DNA of 59,093 nucleotides from Natronospirillum sp. (GTDB taxonomy: Bacteria > Pseudomonadota > Gammaproteobacteria > Pseudomonadales > Natronospirillaceae), in the NCBI RefSeq assembly GCF_022565775.1, contig NZ_JAIUMC010000011.1:1-59093 (forward strand), read 5' to 3'. Position numbers and translations under genes: made by a program. A model generated the notes under the pieces. It saw only the letters and a program-made list of their open reading frames with translations. It searched no databases and was not told where the DNA came from. Shown here piece by piece: positions 9,556 through 19,255 of this stretch (position 1 is the stretch's first letter; each line of letters starts with the position of its first letter).

Positions 9556-11148
9556 TCATGCGGCACCTGCGGATGCATTGCTGGAGGGCTCGAAAGCCTC
9601 CGGAAAGTGCCTGACGGCACTGCGTACCGGATTGGGCGTCATGCCCCCCATGGCACATAAAGACCCGTATTCCATCGTATCACAGAGCTCATCCAGCAGC
9701 GCCAGATTGGACGTTCTGTTGACATTGTCGATAATTCGGTCGATGACCTCCACCCCGCGTACCGAGCCGATACGACAGGGGGTGCACTTGCCACAGGATT
9801 CCACAACGCAGAACTCCATGGCAAAGCGCGCCTGCTGGGCCATGTCCACCGTGTCATCAAAGACAACTATGCCACCATGACCGAGCACAGCGCCGGCTTC
9901 GGTGAAGGCCTCGTAATCCAGCGGCGTGTCCCACTGGGATTCCGGCATGTAAGCACCCAGCGGTCCGCCGGCCTGAATAGCTTTCATCGGCCGGCCGGTC
10001 AGCGTGCCGCCGCCAAAGTCCTCGACCAGCTCGCGCAGCGTGGCGCCAAACGCCAGCTCGACCAGACCGCCACGGCGAATATTGCCCGCCAGCTGGAACG
10101 GCAAGGTGCCCAGTGAGCGGCCCTGGCCATAACCGGCATAGGCCGCGCCACCGTGCTCGACGATCCAGGGCACGGCCGCCAGTGTCAGCACATTGTTGAC
10201 CACAGTGGGCTGACCGAAGGCGCCCTTGAGCGCCGGCAGCGGCGGCTTGGGTCGCACCATGCCGCGCTTGCCTTCCAGGCTGTCGAGCAGCGAGGTTTCC
10301 TCGCCGCAGATATAAGCGCCGGCGCCCAGGCGGACTTCCAGATGGAAGTGCTTGCCCGAGCCGCGAATGTCCGACCCCAGCCAGGATTCGGCCTCTGCCC
10401 GCTCAATCGCCTCGTTCAGGCGCTGCAGGGCGATCGGATATTCCGAGCGCAGATAGATGAAACCATACTCGGCACCCACGGCCAGACCGGCGATGATCAT
10501 ACCTTCGATCAGCAGATAGGGGTCGGCCTCCATGACCAGCCGATCGGCAAAGGTACCGGAATCACCCTCGTCGGCATTGCACACGATGAATTTGCGCCCC
10601 GACTGTGGGTTGCCAGGGTTGTCGGCCGAGGCCTCCAGCACCGTGTTCCACTTGATGCCCGCCGGGAACGCCGCACCGCCCCGTCCACGCAGGCCAGACG
10701 CCGTGACTTCGTCCACCAGTTGGCGAGGACTCATGGCCAGTGCCTTCTCCAGACCGGCAAAGCCGCCATGCGCCTGATAATCATCCAGCGACACCGGGTC
10801 GATAATGCCCGCGCGGGAGAATGTCACCCGCTGCTGCTTCTGCAACCAGGGAATCTCGTCGGTCGGGCCCAGATACAAGGCGTGATCAGGCCGAGCTTCC
10901 AGCAGCCCGGCAGCCAAAAGACCCGGAACATCGTCCGGACTGACCGGACCGTAGGCCACACGCCCGCTGTCGGTCTCCACCTCGACCAGTGGCTCCAGCC
11001 AACAGGCACCGCGCGAGCCGTTACGCACCAGTCTGATATCCGCCTGTTGCTCGCCGAGCGCCCGGCCAATCTGACGCGCCACATCTTCGGCACCCAGTGA
11101 CTGGGCCGTGGTGTCATTGGGAACATAAATCGTTCTTACTTCAGCCAT
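9556..11148 (-). CDS. fdsB: NAD-dependent formate dehydrogenase beta subunit
   Basis: The 530-residue FMN/NAD+ subunit resembles NuoF. Residues 1-100 are a thioredoxin-like extension, GLRGRGGAAFPAG at about 153-165 binds FMN, ICGEETSLLDSLEG lies mid-protein, and the C-terminal CGKCTPCR holds the [4Fe-4S] cluster. Electrons from FdsA clusters reach NAD+ here. The gene overlaps the end of fdsG by 8 bases and its stop is next to the fdsA start, so translation is probably coupled. Confidence 0.96.
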   Translation of the reverse strand: MAEVRTIYVPNDTTAQSLGAEDVARQIGRALGEQQADIRLVRNGSRGACWLEPLVEVETDSGRVAYGPVSPDDVPGLLAAGLLEARPDHALYLGPTDEIPWLQKQQRVTFSRAGIIDPVSLDDYQAHGGFAGLEKALAMSPRQLVDEVTASGLRGRGGAAFPAGIKWNTVLEASADNPGNPQSGRKFIVCNADEGDSGTFADRLVMEADPYLLIEGMIIAGLAVGAEYGFIYLRSEYPIALQRLNEAIERAEAESWLGSDIRGSGKHFHLEVRLGAGAYICGEETSLLDSLEGKRGMVRPKPPLPALKGAFGQPTVVNNVLTLAAVPWIVEHGGAAYAGYGQGRSLGTLPFQLAGNIRRGGLVELAFGATLRELVEDFGGGTLTGRPMKAIQAGGPLGAYMPESQWDTPLDYEAFTEAGAVLGHGGIVVFDDTVDMAQQARFAMEFCVVESCGKCTPCRIGSVRGVEVIDRIIDNVNRTSNLALLDELCDTMEYGSLCAMGGMTPNPVRSAVRHFPEAFEPSSNASAGAA

Positions 11149-11653
11149 GAGGCGCCTCCGTCATGAGGCCGCTGATATTGACCGGTTCGCGCTGCAGGTC
11201 ATCCAGCAGGGTGCGCATGCGGTCCGGTGTGACGCGTCCAAGAATGGCATCATCAATGCGCACCGCCGGGCCGGTGGCACAATTACCCAGGCAGTAAACA
11301 GGCTCCAGAGTCACCATGCCATCGGCCGACGTGTCGTGCCAGTCGATACCGAGGTGCTCACGCACGGCCGCCTCCAGTTGCCGGCCACCCTGCGCCTGGC
11401 AGGCCTCGGCACGGCAGACCTGCACCTGATGACGTCCACCGGGTGTGGTGCGAAAATCGTGATAAAAGCTGATCACGCCGTGAATTTCCGCGCGGGTCAG
11501 CGTCAGTGCTTCGGCGAGCAGCGGCACGGCCTCGTCCGGAACGTATCCCCACTGGGCCTGCAGGTCGTGCAGGATCACCAGCAGCGGGCCGGGCTTGCCG
11601 CGATGCCTGTCGACGCTGCCTTGTATTACGCTTTCCAGTGCCGCCCGATTCAT
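11141..11653 (-). CDS. fdsG: NAD-dependent formate dehydrogenase gamma subunit
   Basis: This NuoE-like subunit (170 residues) has a helical N-terminus (LLVILHDLQAQWGYVPDEAV) and a thioredoxin-like [2Fe-2S] domain with CRAEAC and CLGNC pairs. It is the first gene of fdsGBA-fdhD-fdsD. Two starts are possible: the ATG at 11653 with AGAGAG seven bases upstream, chosen here, and an ATG at 11695 adding 14 residues with a weaker site. The operon has no adjacent regulator such as the LysR-type FdsR found in some bacteria; a divergent phosphodiesterase gene shares the upstream region. Confidence 0.92.
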   Translation of the reverse strand: MNRAALESVIQGSVDRHRGKPGPLLVILHDLQAQWGYVPDEAVPLLAEALTLTRAEIHGVISFYHDFRTTPGGRHQVQVCRAEACQAQGGRQLEAAVREHLGIDWHDTSADGMVTLEPVYCLGNCATGPAVRIDDAILGRVTPDRMRTLLDDLQREPVNISGLMTEAPHG

Positions 11654-11915
11654 ATCCGGACTCTCTGGTGATACCTGTCTGCTGGTGTTGTTCATGGTGT
11701 CCGCATATCCGGTACTGTCTTGAGAACGATCAGCCCGCCCACACTGAGGGGAGCCTGTTAAACGTAGCTTAAAGCGCCACCGAGTGCACGATGGTTCATT
11801 GTGCGACAGCAGCAGGTCTGGAAGCGACAGTGAACACCCGGACGGGAAATCGACGTGTGGTTCACGACAGGCTAACATGGAAAACTCGGATGGTTGTGCG
11901 TCAAGGAGTGCATGA

Positions 11916-13724
11916 ATGGTATACCACCCCCGGCTGATGACGGCAGTACTGGGCTGCCTGCGCGCCCGGTGGCGCTCACTGCTGGTGTTGCACCTCTTTT
12001 TCGCTGGCCTTGGGGTGGCCGCTTTCATACCCCTGACGACGGTTCTGGCCAACCAGCTGATTGCGGTGACCGGCCAGCCGGTCATCAGCAACGAAGACCT
12101 TCTGCTGCTCGCTTTCACGCCCCGTGGCTGGCTTCTGGCGCTGGGGGCAGGCAGCCTGGCGCTGACGCTTATGTTCGTGCAGACGGCCGGTATACTGCTG
12201 ACCGTTGAAGTTCATGGGCATCATCGTTACCACGCCGCCATGTCGGCCCTGGTGCAGGTGCTGCGCCACCTGCCGCGTATCCTGGTGCTCGCCCTGCTGC
12301 AGGTCGCGTCCCACCTGATCGCGGCCTTGCCCTTTATGCTGCTGATTGGCGGGCTGGGCTGGTTTCTGCTCAGTGGCTATGACCCCTATTATCTGGTCAA
12401 CGAATGGCCGACTGCCATGTGGCTGTTTGCCGGTGGCGCGGGTGTTCTGCTGTGCGGCATGATTCTCGGCAACGGTGCACTCTACCTGCGCTGGGTTCTC
12501 GCCCTGCCATCCCTGCTGTTCGAACAGCTGTCACCCTGGACGGCATTGCGCCGCAGCCAGGCCCTGACACGCGGCTATCGCTCCGGTATCGCATTGCTGT
12601 TGCTGGCCAGCGCCCTGCTGACGCTGCTGCTCCCACTCGGGTTCACAGTGCTGTTTCGCGACGGAGCAGCCCTGGCTCTGAACTGGATTCCGGCACAGAT
12701 GGCCCTGGTGGTCACGGTCATGCTGCTCGTCATCGTCAGTTACCTGCTGCTCGGCACACTGCTGACATTTCTTGCCGTCTCCTGGAACAGCCTGCTGATC
12801 CGCCAGCTCTATCTGCGCGCCGTTGGCATCCGCAAAACAACATCGCCACAACCTGCCGGAAAACTGACCGGCTGGCTGAGCTGGGGCGCCGAAGCACTGA
12901 TTCTGCTGTTTGTTCTCGGCCAGGCAGGCCTGCTGATCAACGACTTCCTGAGCCAGGAAGAGGATGTGCTGGTCATCGCCCATCGCGGCAGCTCCATCAA
13001 TGCACCGGAAAACACCCTGAGTGCCATCGAGCTGGCTATCGCCGAAGGGGCCGACTATGTCGAAGTCGATGTCCGGCAAACGGCTGACGGTGCGCTGGTG
13101 CTGCTGCACGACCGGGACCTGCGGCGCCTTGGCGGCCCGGGCACACCGGTGTGGAACCTGACGCTGGAGCAGGTGCAATCGGTTGATGTGGGACGCTGGC
13201 ACAGCACCGACTTTGCCGGCGAGCGAGTGCCTACTCTGGAGGAAGTAATAGACGCCGTGCGCGGCCGCGCCGGTCTTTACCTGGAAATCAAACCCGGCCC
13301 GCAATCACCCGATCTGACCGCAGATACCCTGGCCCTGCTGGCCGCCGAAGACATGCTGGACGACACCATTCTGGCGGCACTGGACAAGGCACTGCTGCAA
13401 AGGGTTCAGGACCGCCAGCCGGACTTGCGGCGCGCCGTGTTTGTGCATTCAGTCGTCGGTCGTCCGGACTACAGTTCTCTGCACGCAGTGGGCAAACGAG
13501 CGGCGCTGGTCAACCGCAGCACGGTGACCAGAGCTCGCCGCAATGGCCATGAACTGCATGTCTGGACGGTCAATGACGAAACCGATATGGGCCGTTTTAT
13601 CGATATGGGGGTGGACGGCATCATCACCGATCGGCCGGATGTGCTGACCCGTGTATTGACGGAGCGGGCGGACCTGTCGCGGCCGGAATTGCTGCTGTTG
13701 AAGCTCGCCAACTGGCTACGCTGA
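11916..13724 (+). CDS. Membrane-anchored glycerophosphodiester phosphodiesterase
   Basis: The 602-residue protein has two parts. Residues 1-330 hold about seven or eight hydrophobic segments (GPDPase membrane domain), starting with LLVLHLFFAGLGVAAFIPL. Residues about 345-580 are a GDPD domain with the catalytic pattern HRGSSINAPENT, YVEVDVRQ (Glu-x-Asp) and LLHDRDL. It should hydrolyse glycerophosphodiesters to glycerol-3-phosphate and an alcohol at the membrane; the real substrate is unknown. AAGGAG lies seven bases before the ATG. It is transcribed away from fdsG, and nothing links it to formate metabolism. Confidence 0.9.
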   Translation: MVYHPRLMTAVLGCLRARWRSLLVLHLFFAGLGVAAFIPLTTVLANQLIAVTGQPVISNEDLLLLAFTPRGWLLALGAGSLALTLMFVQTAGILLTVEVHGHHRYHAAMSALVQVLRHLPRILVLALLQVASHLIAALPFMLLIGGLGWFLLSGYDPYYLVNEWPTAMWLFAGGAGVLLCGMILGNGALYLRWVLALPSLLFEQLSPWTALRRSQALTRGYRSGIALLLLASALLTLLLPLGFTVLFRDGAALALNWIPAQMALVVTVMLLVIVSYLLLGTLLTFLAVSWNSLLIRQLYLRAVGIRKTTSPQPAGKLTGWLSWGAEALILLFVLGQAGLLINDFLSQEEDVLVIAHRGSSINAPENTLSAIELAIAEGADYVEVDVRQTADGALVLLHDRDLRRLGGPGTPVWNLTLEQVQSVDVGRWHSTDFAGERVPTLEEVIDAVRGRAGLYLEIKPGPQSPDLTADTLALLAAEDMLDDTILAALDKALLQRVQDRQPDLRRAVFVHSVVGRPDYSSLHAVGKRAALVNRSTVTRARRNGHELHVWTVNDETDMGRFIDMGVDGIITDRPDVLTRVLTERADLSRPELLLLKLANWLR

Positions 13725-14181
13725 CCGCCAGCCTGCGAGGACTTATGAGCTCACGGAATCAATCAATTGAGAACAACTCGCATTGACCTCTCTAGCCCAG
13801 CGGCTATACTGCGCCGCGTTATCAGCAGAATAGGACACCTCCATTGGACTCCAGCAGTTGCAGGCGACAATTCGCCAGACAACCAACAGCAGTCCGCGCG
13901 GCAGGTTGACCGATAAAGCAGTTCCTCCACGACGCTCAGCGTCTTCCGCTTTAACGACTCACTTCCGCCGACTGCATCTGCGGAAAGTGAGCCGACTCTC
14001 ATCAGGGCACCGTATCGAGCCAAAGCGCTTTTCAGCTCTTTGTGCCTGCAAAACGTGATCCTTTGTCCTGCACCGACCAGAGTAGCTGTCAGGTGCAGGG
14101 CGATAACGACTCGGCCCTTTCCTGAATCATAATGGCGACTCTGAGCACCAGAGGGCGCCGGAATGCACAAGGAATATCGAC
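13725..14181 (+). promoter_or_regulatory. Long hairpin-rich leader of mgtE
   Basis: This 457-base gap has no credible gene. A sigma-70 promoter at 13783-13810 would give an mgtE leader of roughly 365 bases. Inside it are a GACGC/GCGTC hairpin (13931-13943), a long stem with CTCACTTCCGC at 13958-13968 and GCGGAAAGTGAG at 13980-13991 (one bulge), and CCTGCACC at 14067-14074 with GGTGCAGG at 14092-14099. Such a leader in front of a Mg2+ channel suggests RNA-level control. The conserved core of the M-box riboswitch was not recognised. Confidence 0.45.
13783..13810 (+). promoter_or_regulatory. Sigma-70 promoter upstream of mgtE
   Basis: TTGACC at 13783-13788 and TATACT at 13805-13810 are separated by 16 bases, a good match to the -35/-10 consensus. 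The predicted start of transcription is near 13817, far ahead of the mgtE ATG at 14182. Confidence 0.6.
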
Positions 14182-15540
14182 ATGAGCAATACCGAACACG
14201 ACAACACACCCGTACAGCATGTACTGAAGGATCTGATTGCTCAGGACCTTTGGGAAGAAGTACCTGCACAACTCGATGAAATGCATGTGCAGGACATCGC
14301 CACGGTTCTGGATGACCAGGACAATGACACCGCAGTGCGAATTCTCAAGCTGCTGGCAGAAGAGCGCCAGCTTGAGGTTTTCTCCTACCTCAAGGTGGAA
14401 AACCAGTACGCAGCTTTGGCGGCAATGAGCAACGCCATAAGTCGCAAGCTGCTGCAGAGCCTGTCTTCGGATGACCTGACAAGGCTGCTCGAAACACTGA
14501 AGCCGGAGCAATCGGAGCCGCTGCTCAAGCTGCTGACTTCGAAAGAGGTCAAGGCGGCGCTGAAGATTCTGGGCTACCCCGAGCAGAGTGCCGGGCGTCT
14601 GATGAACACCGAGTTTGTCACCATAAGGCCCGACTGGACAGTGCGCGATGTACTCAAGCATGTGCGCAGTCAGGACAGTGCCGAAGAAACCATCAACACC
14701 CTGTACATTACCGATGAACAGGGACACCTGCTGGGCACTGCGGGCATCAAGCGCATGGTGCTGTCGGACCCTGACACCCGGGTGGAAACCATGATTTCGA
14801 GCCCGCTGGTCAGTGTGCAGGCGAGTGATGACCGGGAAGAAGCGGTGCATCAGATCCAGCACTACGACATCAATGCGCTGCCGGTGTTGAGCAAGGAAGG
14901 CATTCTGCTCGGGGTGGTCACAGTCGATGACGTAATGGACGTAATCGAGGAAGAAACCACAGAAGACTTTCACAAGATGGGGGGTACCGGCTCACTCAAC
15001 CTCAGCCTGCGCGATGCGCGCCCGTCTCTGCTGTATCGCAAGCGGGTCGGCTGGCTGGTGTTGCTGGTCTTCATGAACATCTTCGGCGGTGCGGGCATTG
15101 CCTATTTCGAAGAGACCATCGAGGCGGTGATTGCGCTGGTTTTCTTCCTGCCGCTGATTGTGGACTCGGGCGGCAATGCCGGTTCGCAATCCGCCACACT
15201 GATGGTACGTGCTCTGGCAACCGGTGACGTCAGATCGAAAGACTGGCTGCGCCTCTGGGGCAAGGAACTGGGCGTGGCCATAGCGCTGGGTATTACCATG
15301 GGCCTCGCGGTCTGGGGGCTGGGCATCTGGCGCGGTGGCCCTGAAGTGGGTCTGGTGGTCGCGATGGCGATGGTCTGTGTGGTGACTTTCGGCAGCATGG
15401 TCGGCATGGTACTGCCGTTCGTGCTCGACCGGCTGAAATTCGATCCTGCCACGGCCAGTGCGCCGCTGATCACGTCTATCGCCGATATCTGCGGTATTCT
15501 GATCTACTTCTCGATCGCCACCGCAGTGCTGACGATCTGA
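14182..15540 (+). CDS. mgtE: Magnesium channel/transporter MgtE
   Basis: The 452-residue protein has the full MgtE order: a helical N domain (about 25-130), two CBS domains (about 135-255), and five C-terminal transmembrane segments (about 280-450) with the conserved FFLPLIVDSGGNAGSQSATLMVRAL pore region, cut short here to its start FFLPLIVDSGGNAG. In the family, Mg2+ bound by the cytosolic domains closes the channel. It is a single gene between its own promoter and a strong terminator. The long leader upstream hints at additional RNA control. Confidence 0.95.
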   Translation: MSNTEHDNTPVQHVLKDLIAQDLWEEVPAQLDEMHVQDIATVLDDQDNDTAVRILKLLAEERQLEVFSYLKVENQYAALAAMSNAISRKLLQSLSSDDLTRLLETLKPEQSEPLLKLLTSKEVKAALKILGYPEQSAGRLMNTEFVTIRPDWTVRDVLKHVRSQDSAEETINTLYITDEQGHLLGTAGIKRMVLSDPDTRVETMISSPLVSVQASDDREEAVHQIQHYDINALPVLSKEGILLGVVTVDDVMDVIEEETTEDFHKMGGTGSLNLSLRDARPSLLYRKRVGWLVLLVFMNIFGGAGIAYFEETIEAVIALVFFLPLIVDSGGNAGSQSATLMVRALATGDVRSKDWLRLWGKELGVAIALGITMGLAVWGLGIWRGGPEVGLVVAMAMVCVVTFGSMVGMVLPFVLDRLKFDPATASAPLITSIADICGILIYFSIATAVLTI

Positions 15541-15557
15541 TAATGCGGCAACATGAC

Positions 15558-15583
15558 AAGGGCGCCCGAGGGCGCCCTTTTTT
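15558..15583 (+). terminator. Rho-independent terminator of mgtE
   Basis: AAGGGCGCCC at 15558-15567 pairs with GGGCGCCCTT at 15570-15579, followed by a run of T to 15583. This is a strong intrinsic terminator just after the mgtE stop; the convergent response-regulator gene ends at 15599. Confidence 0.9.
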
Positions 15584-15598
15584 ATGGTCGGTATAAAC

Positions 15599-16366
15599 CT
15601 ACATCTGCCGAAAGCGATCGGCAAAGCGGCGGCTGACCGGCTGCGGTTTTTTCAGCCCCCTGATGTGGATCTTCAGGCCGCCCGACAGATCGCGCCGCAC
15701 CCGCTCGATGGCCGGCACCCGCACAATGGCACTGCGGTGCACCCGCCAGAACGCATCCGGATCCAGCTCTTCCTCCAGCTGTTTCAGCGACTTGCGGATC
15801 AGGTACTCACCGTCGGGTGTCACCACAGTCGTGTATTTGTACTCCGCCCGGAACAGCAGTACGGACTCGACCGCGATTACATGGATGTCCTCGCCCTGCT
15901 GGGCATTGATCCACTTCAGCCAGTCACCGCGCTCCCTGCCGACCCAGCGCTTGAGATCGCTGAGGTCCGCCAGCACCGGCTCCGGTGCCCGCAGCCGCTC
16001 CTGCAGTCGCGTAATGGACTGCAGCAGACGCTGGTCATCGACCGGCTTCAGAACATAGTCAACTGCTTCGCGCTCGAAGGCCTGCACCGCATAGTCATCA
16101 TAGGCGGTGAGAAAAACGACATGACTGGCCCTGGTCAGACCTTCTTGCTGCAGCCGCTCCGCCACCTCGATCCCGGACAGCCCCGGCATTCTGATGTCGA
16201 GAAAAATCGCCTGAGGTCGGATGGACCGGGCCATTTCCAGGGCTTCTTCACCATTGGCGGCAGTCAGTACCTTGTCGATTTCCGGCCACAAGTCTTCCAG
16301 CATCTGCTGCAGATGGAAACGCAGCATGGGTTCGTCATCAGCAATCAGCACTCTAAGTTCACTCAT
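15599..16366 (-). CDS. LytTR-family response regulator
   Basis: This 255-residue protein has a receiver domain (about 1-120; IADDEPMLRF acidic pocket and phospho-acceptor Asp in FLDIRMPGLSG) and a C-terminal LytTR DNA-binding domain (VHRSAIVRVPAIERVRRDLSGG cut to its start, VHRSAIVRVPAIE). It should be phosphorylated by the kinase encoded just upstream. The ATG at 16366 overlaps the kinase stop by 8 bases (translational coupling); an ATG at 16387 inside the kinase gene is less likely. AlgR/LytR/YehT-type regulators are relatives, but no target gene is evident nearby. Confidence 0.9.
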   Translation of the reverse strand: MSELRVLIADDEPMLRFHLQQMLEDLWPEIDKVLTAANGEEALEMARSIRPQAIFLDIRMPGLSGIEVAERLQQEGLTRASHVVFLTAYDDYAVQAFEREAVDYVLKPVDDQRLLQSITRLQERLRAPEPVLADLSDLKRWVGRERGDWLKWINAQQGEDIHVIAVESVLLFRAEYKYTTVVTPDGEYLIRKSLKQLEEELDPDAFWRVHRSAIVRVPAIERVRRDLSGGLKIHIRGLKKPQPVSRRFADRFRQM

Positions 16367-17453
16367 TGGATTCTGGCTCTCCCGCAACAGGGTCAGTCAA
16401 TTGCTGTGGCAGCAACAGGGTCAGATGAAGCCCACCTTGATCAGCAGTGCGCATGCTCAAATCGGCAGCATCGCCGTACAGACTCTGCAGACGCAGCTTC
16501 AGGTTGCTCAGACCCACACCTTCACCCTGAGTCTGGGCCAGAGCGTCCAGGCCCAGGCCCGAATCGATCACTTCCAAGTGCCAGCGGTTATCCTGCGCAC
16601 CCAGATACGCTGCCCGCACCTGAATGTGTCCGCCTTCACGCTTGGGCTCGATCCCATGGCGCACCGCGTTTTCCACCAGCGGCTGCAACAGCAGTGGCGG
16701 CAATGGCAGTGAAGTCATGGACTCCGGCACGTCAAAGCCATAACTCAGTCGATCACCCATGCGGATGGATTGTATTTCAAGATAGCTGCGTGCAATGGTC
16801 AGCTCATCACCCAGCGTGGTCGTATCCGACCTGACGCGGCTCAGATTGGCGCGCAGCATGGTGGTCAGCGCCTGGATCATCGCCTTCGCTTTCTCGGGCT
16901 CCGCGGTGATCATTGCCTGTACATTGGCCAGCGTATTGAACAGAAAATGCGGCTCCATCTGACTCTGCAACACCTTGAGCCGACTGAGGGTCAGGGCCTG
17001 CTCGCGCTCTGCCTGCAGCCGCCGCTGCTCGCTGACCTCGGTACGCAGCAGTTGCAGTCTGTACAAGGCATAGAAGAAAAGCACACCGATACAGCCAAAG
17101 AAAAGCCCGATACCGATATTCGACAATACCGCATCAGGCTGCATGACGAATTCAGACAGGCCACCCGTGAAGTACAACATCAGCATCAGGTTCAGCATGC
17201 CAAGCACAACGCCACTGACGAGCCCAAGCAGGTTGGCGACCAGATCCGGCCAATCGGGGCGCAGTGTGGTGATCAGCATGATACTCAGCACAATACTGAT
17301 CCCATACCCCTGCGACACCCAGAGGTTCTCCAGATACCCATGATCATTCAACGCTCGCGTCAGCAGCGCGATAACGGCACACAGCACAACTGTACCAGCC
17401 AGCGTGCGGCCCCAACTCGACCAGTAGGCGCCTTCTCGATTCACCACGGGCAT
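16359..17453 (-). CDS. LytS-type sensor histidine kinase
   Basis: The 364-residue protein has four or five N-terminal membrane segments (about 15-135), a short coiled linker, and the LytS/YehU-type histidine kinase module: LQSQMEPHFLFNTLANVQ with the phospho-accepting His, then an ATPase region (LLLQPLVENAVRHGIEP N box and DSGLGL G box). GGAGAG lies five bases before the ATG at 17453. There is no large extracytoplasmic sensor domain, so the signal is probably sensed in the membrane. It forms an operon with the LytTR regulator. Similar to AlgZ/FimS, but context does not prove orthology. Confidence 0.9.
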   Translation of the reverse strand: MPVVNREGAYWSSWGRTLAGTVVLCAVIALLTRALNDHGYLENLWVSQGYGISIVLSIMLITTLRPDWPDLVANLLGLVSGVVLGMLNLMLMLYFTGGLSEFVMQPDAVLSNIGIGLFFGCIGVLFFYALYRLQLLRTEVSEQRRLQAEREQALTLSRLKVLQSQMEPHFLFNTLANVQAMITAEPEKAKAMIQALTTMLRANLSRVRSDTTTLGDELTIARSYLEIQSIRMGDRLSYGFDVPESMTSLPLPPLLLQPLVENAVRHGIEPKREGGHIQVRAAYLGAQDNRWHLEVIDSGLGLDALAQTQGEGVGLSNLKLRLQSLYGDAADLSMRTADQGGLHLTLLLPQQLTDPVAGEPESNE

Positions 17454-17685
17454 GCAGACTCTCCAACCTGATCCGACACCTTATCCTGACGCAGATTGCC
17501 ACAGCCCTCAGACCTTTGCGACAGGCGGCATTCATCGGGCATGAGTGAACCACAGGTGGGCTGAAAGGTCAGTATTCCATTTTATGCAACATAATATTTC
17601 AAACAATTCATTTTGTAACACAGTGGTCTGGCGTTACCATGGCCGGGTTTCCAATCCAATCACTGTTTATGAAGGACCGGACATC

Positions 17686-19170
17686 ATGTCTGCAAACTAT
17701 TTCAATACGCTGAACCTGCGCCAGCAGCTCGACCAGTTGGGTCGCTGCCGCTTTATGGATCGCGACGAATTCGAAAACGAGTCTGACTACCTGAAAGGCA
17801 AGAAAATTGTCATTGTCGGCTGTGGTGCCCAGGGTCTGAACCAGGGCCTGAACATGCGCGACTCCGGCCTGGACGTGTCCTATGCCCTGCGCCAGGCTGC
17901 CATTGACGAGAAGCGCCAGTCCTGGAAGAACGCCAGCGAAAACGGCTTTGTCGTGGATGCCTATGAAAAGCTGATCCCGGAAGCCGATCTGGTGGTCAAC
18001 CTGACTCCGGACAAGCAGCATTCCAACGTGGTCGAAACCATCATGCCACTGATGAAAAAGGGCTCGGCACTGGGTTATTCCCACGGTTTCAATATTGTCG
18101 AAGTGGGCGAAAAAATCCGTGCAGACATCACTGTCGTCATGGTGGCACCCAAGTGCCCGGGTACCGAGGTGCGTGAAGAATACAAGCGTGGCTTTGGCGT
18201 ACCCACCCTGATCGCAGTGCATCCGGAAAATGACCCCAACGGCGACGGCCTCGAGATTGCCAAGGCCTGGGCCGCAGCCACCGGTGGTCACCGTGCCGGT
18301 GTACTGGAGAGCTCTTTTGTTGCCGAGGTCAAATCCGACCTGATGGGCGAACAGACCATACTGTGCGGCATGCTGCAGGCCGGCTCCATTCTCTGCTACG
18401 AAAAAATGGTTGCCGAAGGAATCGACCCCGCCTACGCCGGCAAGCTGGTGCAATACGGCTGGGAAGTGGTTACCGAAGCGCTCAAGCTGGGCGGCATCAC
18501 CCACATGATGGATCGGCTGAGCAACCCTGCGAAGATTCGTGCCTTCGAACTCTCCGAAGAGCTGAAAGAGCTGCTGACGCCCCTGTTCCAGAAGCATCAG
18601 GACGACATCATCAGCGGCGAGTTCTCGCGCACCATGATGGCCGACTGGGCCAATGACGATCGGGATCTGCTGCGCTGGCGGGAAGAGACCGGCCAGACCG
18701 CTTTCGAGAATGCCCCTGAATACAAGGGTGAACTGAGCGAGCAGGAATACTTTGATCACGGCATTCTGATGATCGCCATGGTCAAGGCGGGCGTCGAGTT
18801 GGCCTTCGAGACCATGGTGGTCTCCGGCATCATCGAAGAGTCTGCCTATTACGAATCACTGCACGAGCTGCCGCTGATTGCCAACACCATTGCGCGCAAG
18901 CGGTTGTACGAGATGAATGTGGTGATTTCCGACACAGCGGAATATGGCAACTATCTGTTTGCCAACGTCGCCGTGCCGCTGCTGCAGAAAGAGTTCATGC
19001 CCAGAGTCAGCGCCGATGTCATCGGCCGGAGCCTGGACAGCAAGGACAACTCGGTCGACAGCCTGCGTCTGATTGAAGTCAATGAAGCCATTCGCAACCA
19101 CGACATCGAATGGATCGGTGCCGAACTGCGCGGCTACATGACGGACATGAAGCGTATCGTCGGCGCCTGA
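17686..19170 (+). CDS. ilvC: Ketol-acid reductoisomerase (class II)
   Basis: The enzyme converts acetolactate or acetohydroxybutyrate to dihydroxy acids in valine, leucine and isoleucine synthesis, using NADPH and Mg2+. At 494 residues it is the long, class II form as in E. coli (491), with a duplicated C-terminal knotted domain. [17 protein letters not shown] is the NADPH-binding loop. The frame is open from 17545, but the ATG at 17686 is preferred: GAAGGA lies nine bases upstream and [15 protein letters not shown] is the normal N-terminus. It stands alone, on the opposite strand from ilvIH, with its own terminator. Confidence 0.97.
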   Translation: MSANYFNTLNLRQQLDQLGRCRFMDRDEFENESDYLKGKKIVIVGCGAQGLNQGLNMRDSGLDVSYALRQAAIDEKRQSWKNASENGFVVDAYEKLIPEADLVVNLTPDKQHSNVVETIMPLMKKGSALGYSHGFNIVEVGEKIRADITVVMVAPKCPGTEVREEYKRGFGVPTLIAVHPENDPNGDGLEIAKAWAAATGGHRAGVLESSFVAEVKSDLMGEQTILCGMLQAGSILCYEKMVAEGIDPAYAGKLVQYGWEVVTEALKLGGITHMMDRLSNPAKIRAFELSEELKELLTPLFQKHQDDIISGEFSRTMMADWANDDRDLLRWREETGQTAFENAPEYKGELSEQEYFDHGILMIAMVKAGVELAFETMVVSGIIEESAYYESLHELPLIANTIARKRLYEMNVVISDTAEYGNYLFANVAVPLLQKEFMPRVSADVIGRSLDSKDNSVDSLRLIEVNEAIRNHDIEWIGAELRGYMTDMKRIVGA

Positions 19171-19215
19171 CGACTGTTCGTTTCCTCTCGGGCGTTGGAA
19201 TCTGACGCCCTTGCC

Positions 19216-19249
19216 GGGCAGCCCGCCTTTCGCGCGGCTGCCCTCTTTT
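19216..19249 (+). terminator. Rho-independent terminator of ilvC
   Basis: GGGCAGCC at 19216-19223 pairs with GGCTGCCC at 19236-19243 and is followed by TCTTTT. It lies 45 bases after the ilvC stop, between ilvC and the convergent EAL-HDOD gene. Confidence 0.8.
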
Positions 19250-19255
19250 GTGCCT

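Noticed and set aside
11654-11915. Sigma-54 promoter for the fds operon
   Set aside because: A TGGCGC...GCT stretch is present on the minus strand, but the spacing between the GG and GC elements is two bases too short.
13817-14181. M-box riboswitch before mgtE
   Set aside because: The conserved M-box core could not be found by eye; the leader is reported only as an unnamed structured candidate.
13763-14269. Minus-strand frame of 168 codons across the mgtE leader
   Set aside because: Overlaps the mgtE start, no recognisable family, Cys/Arg-rich composition; the region is better explained as a leader RNA.
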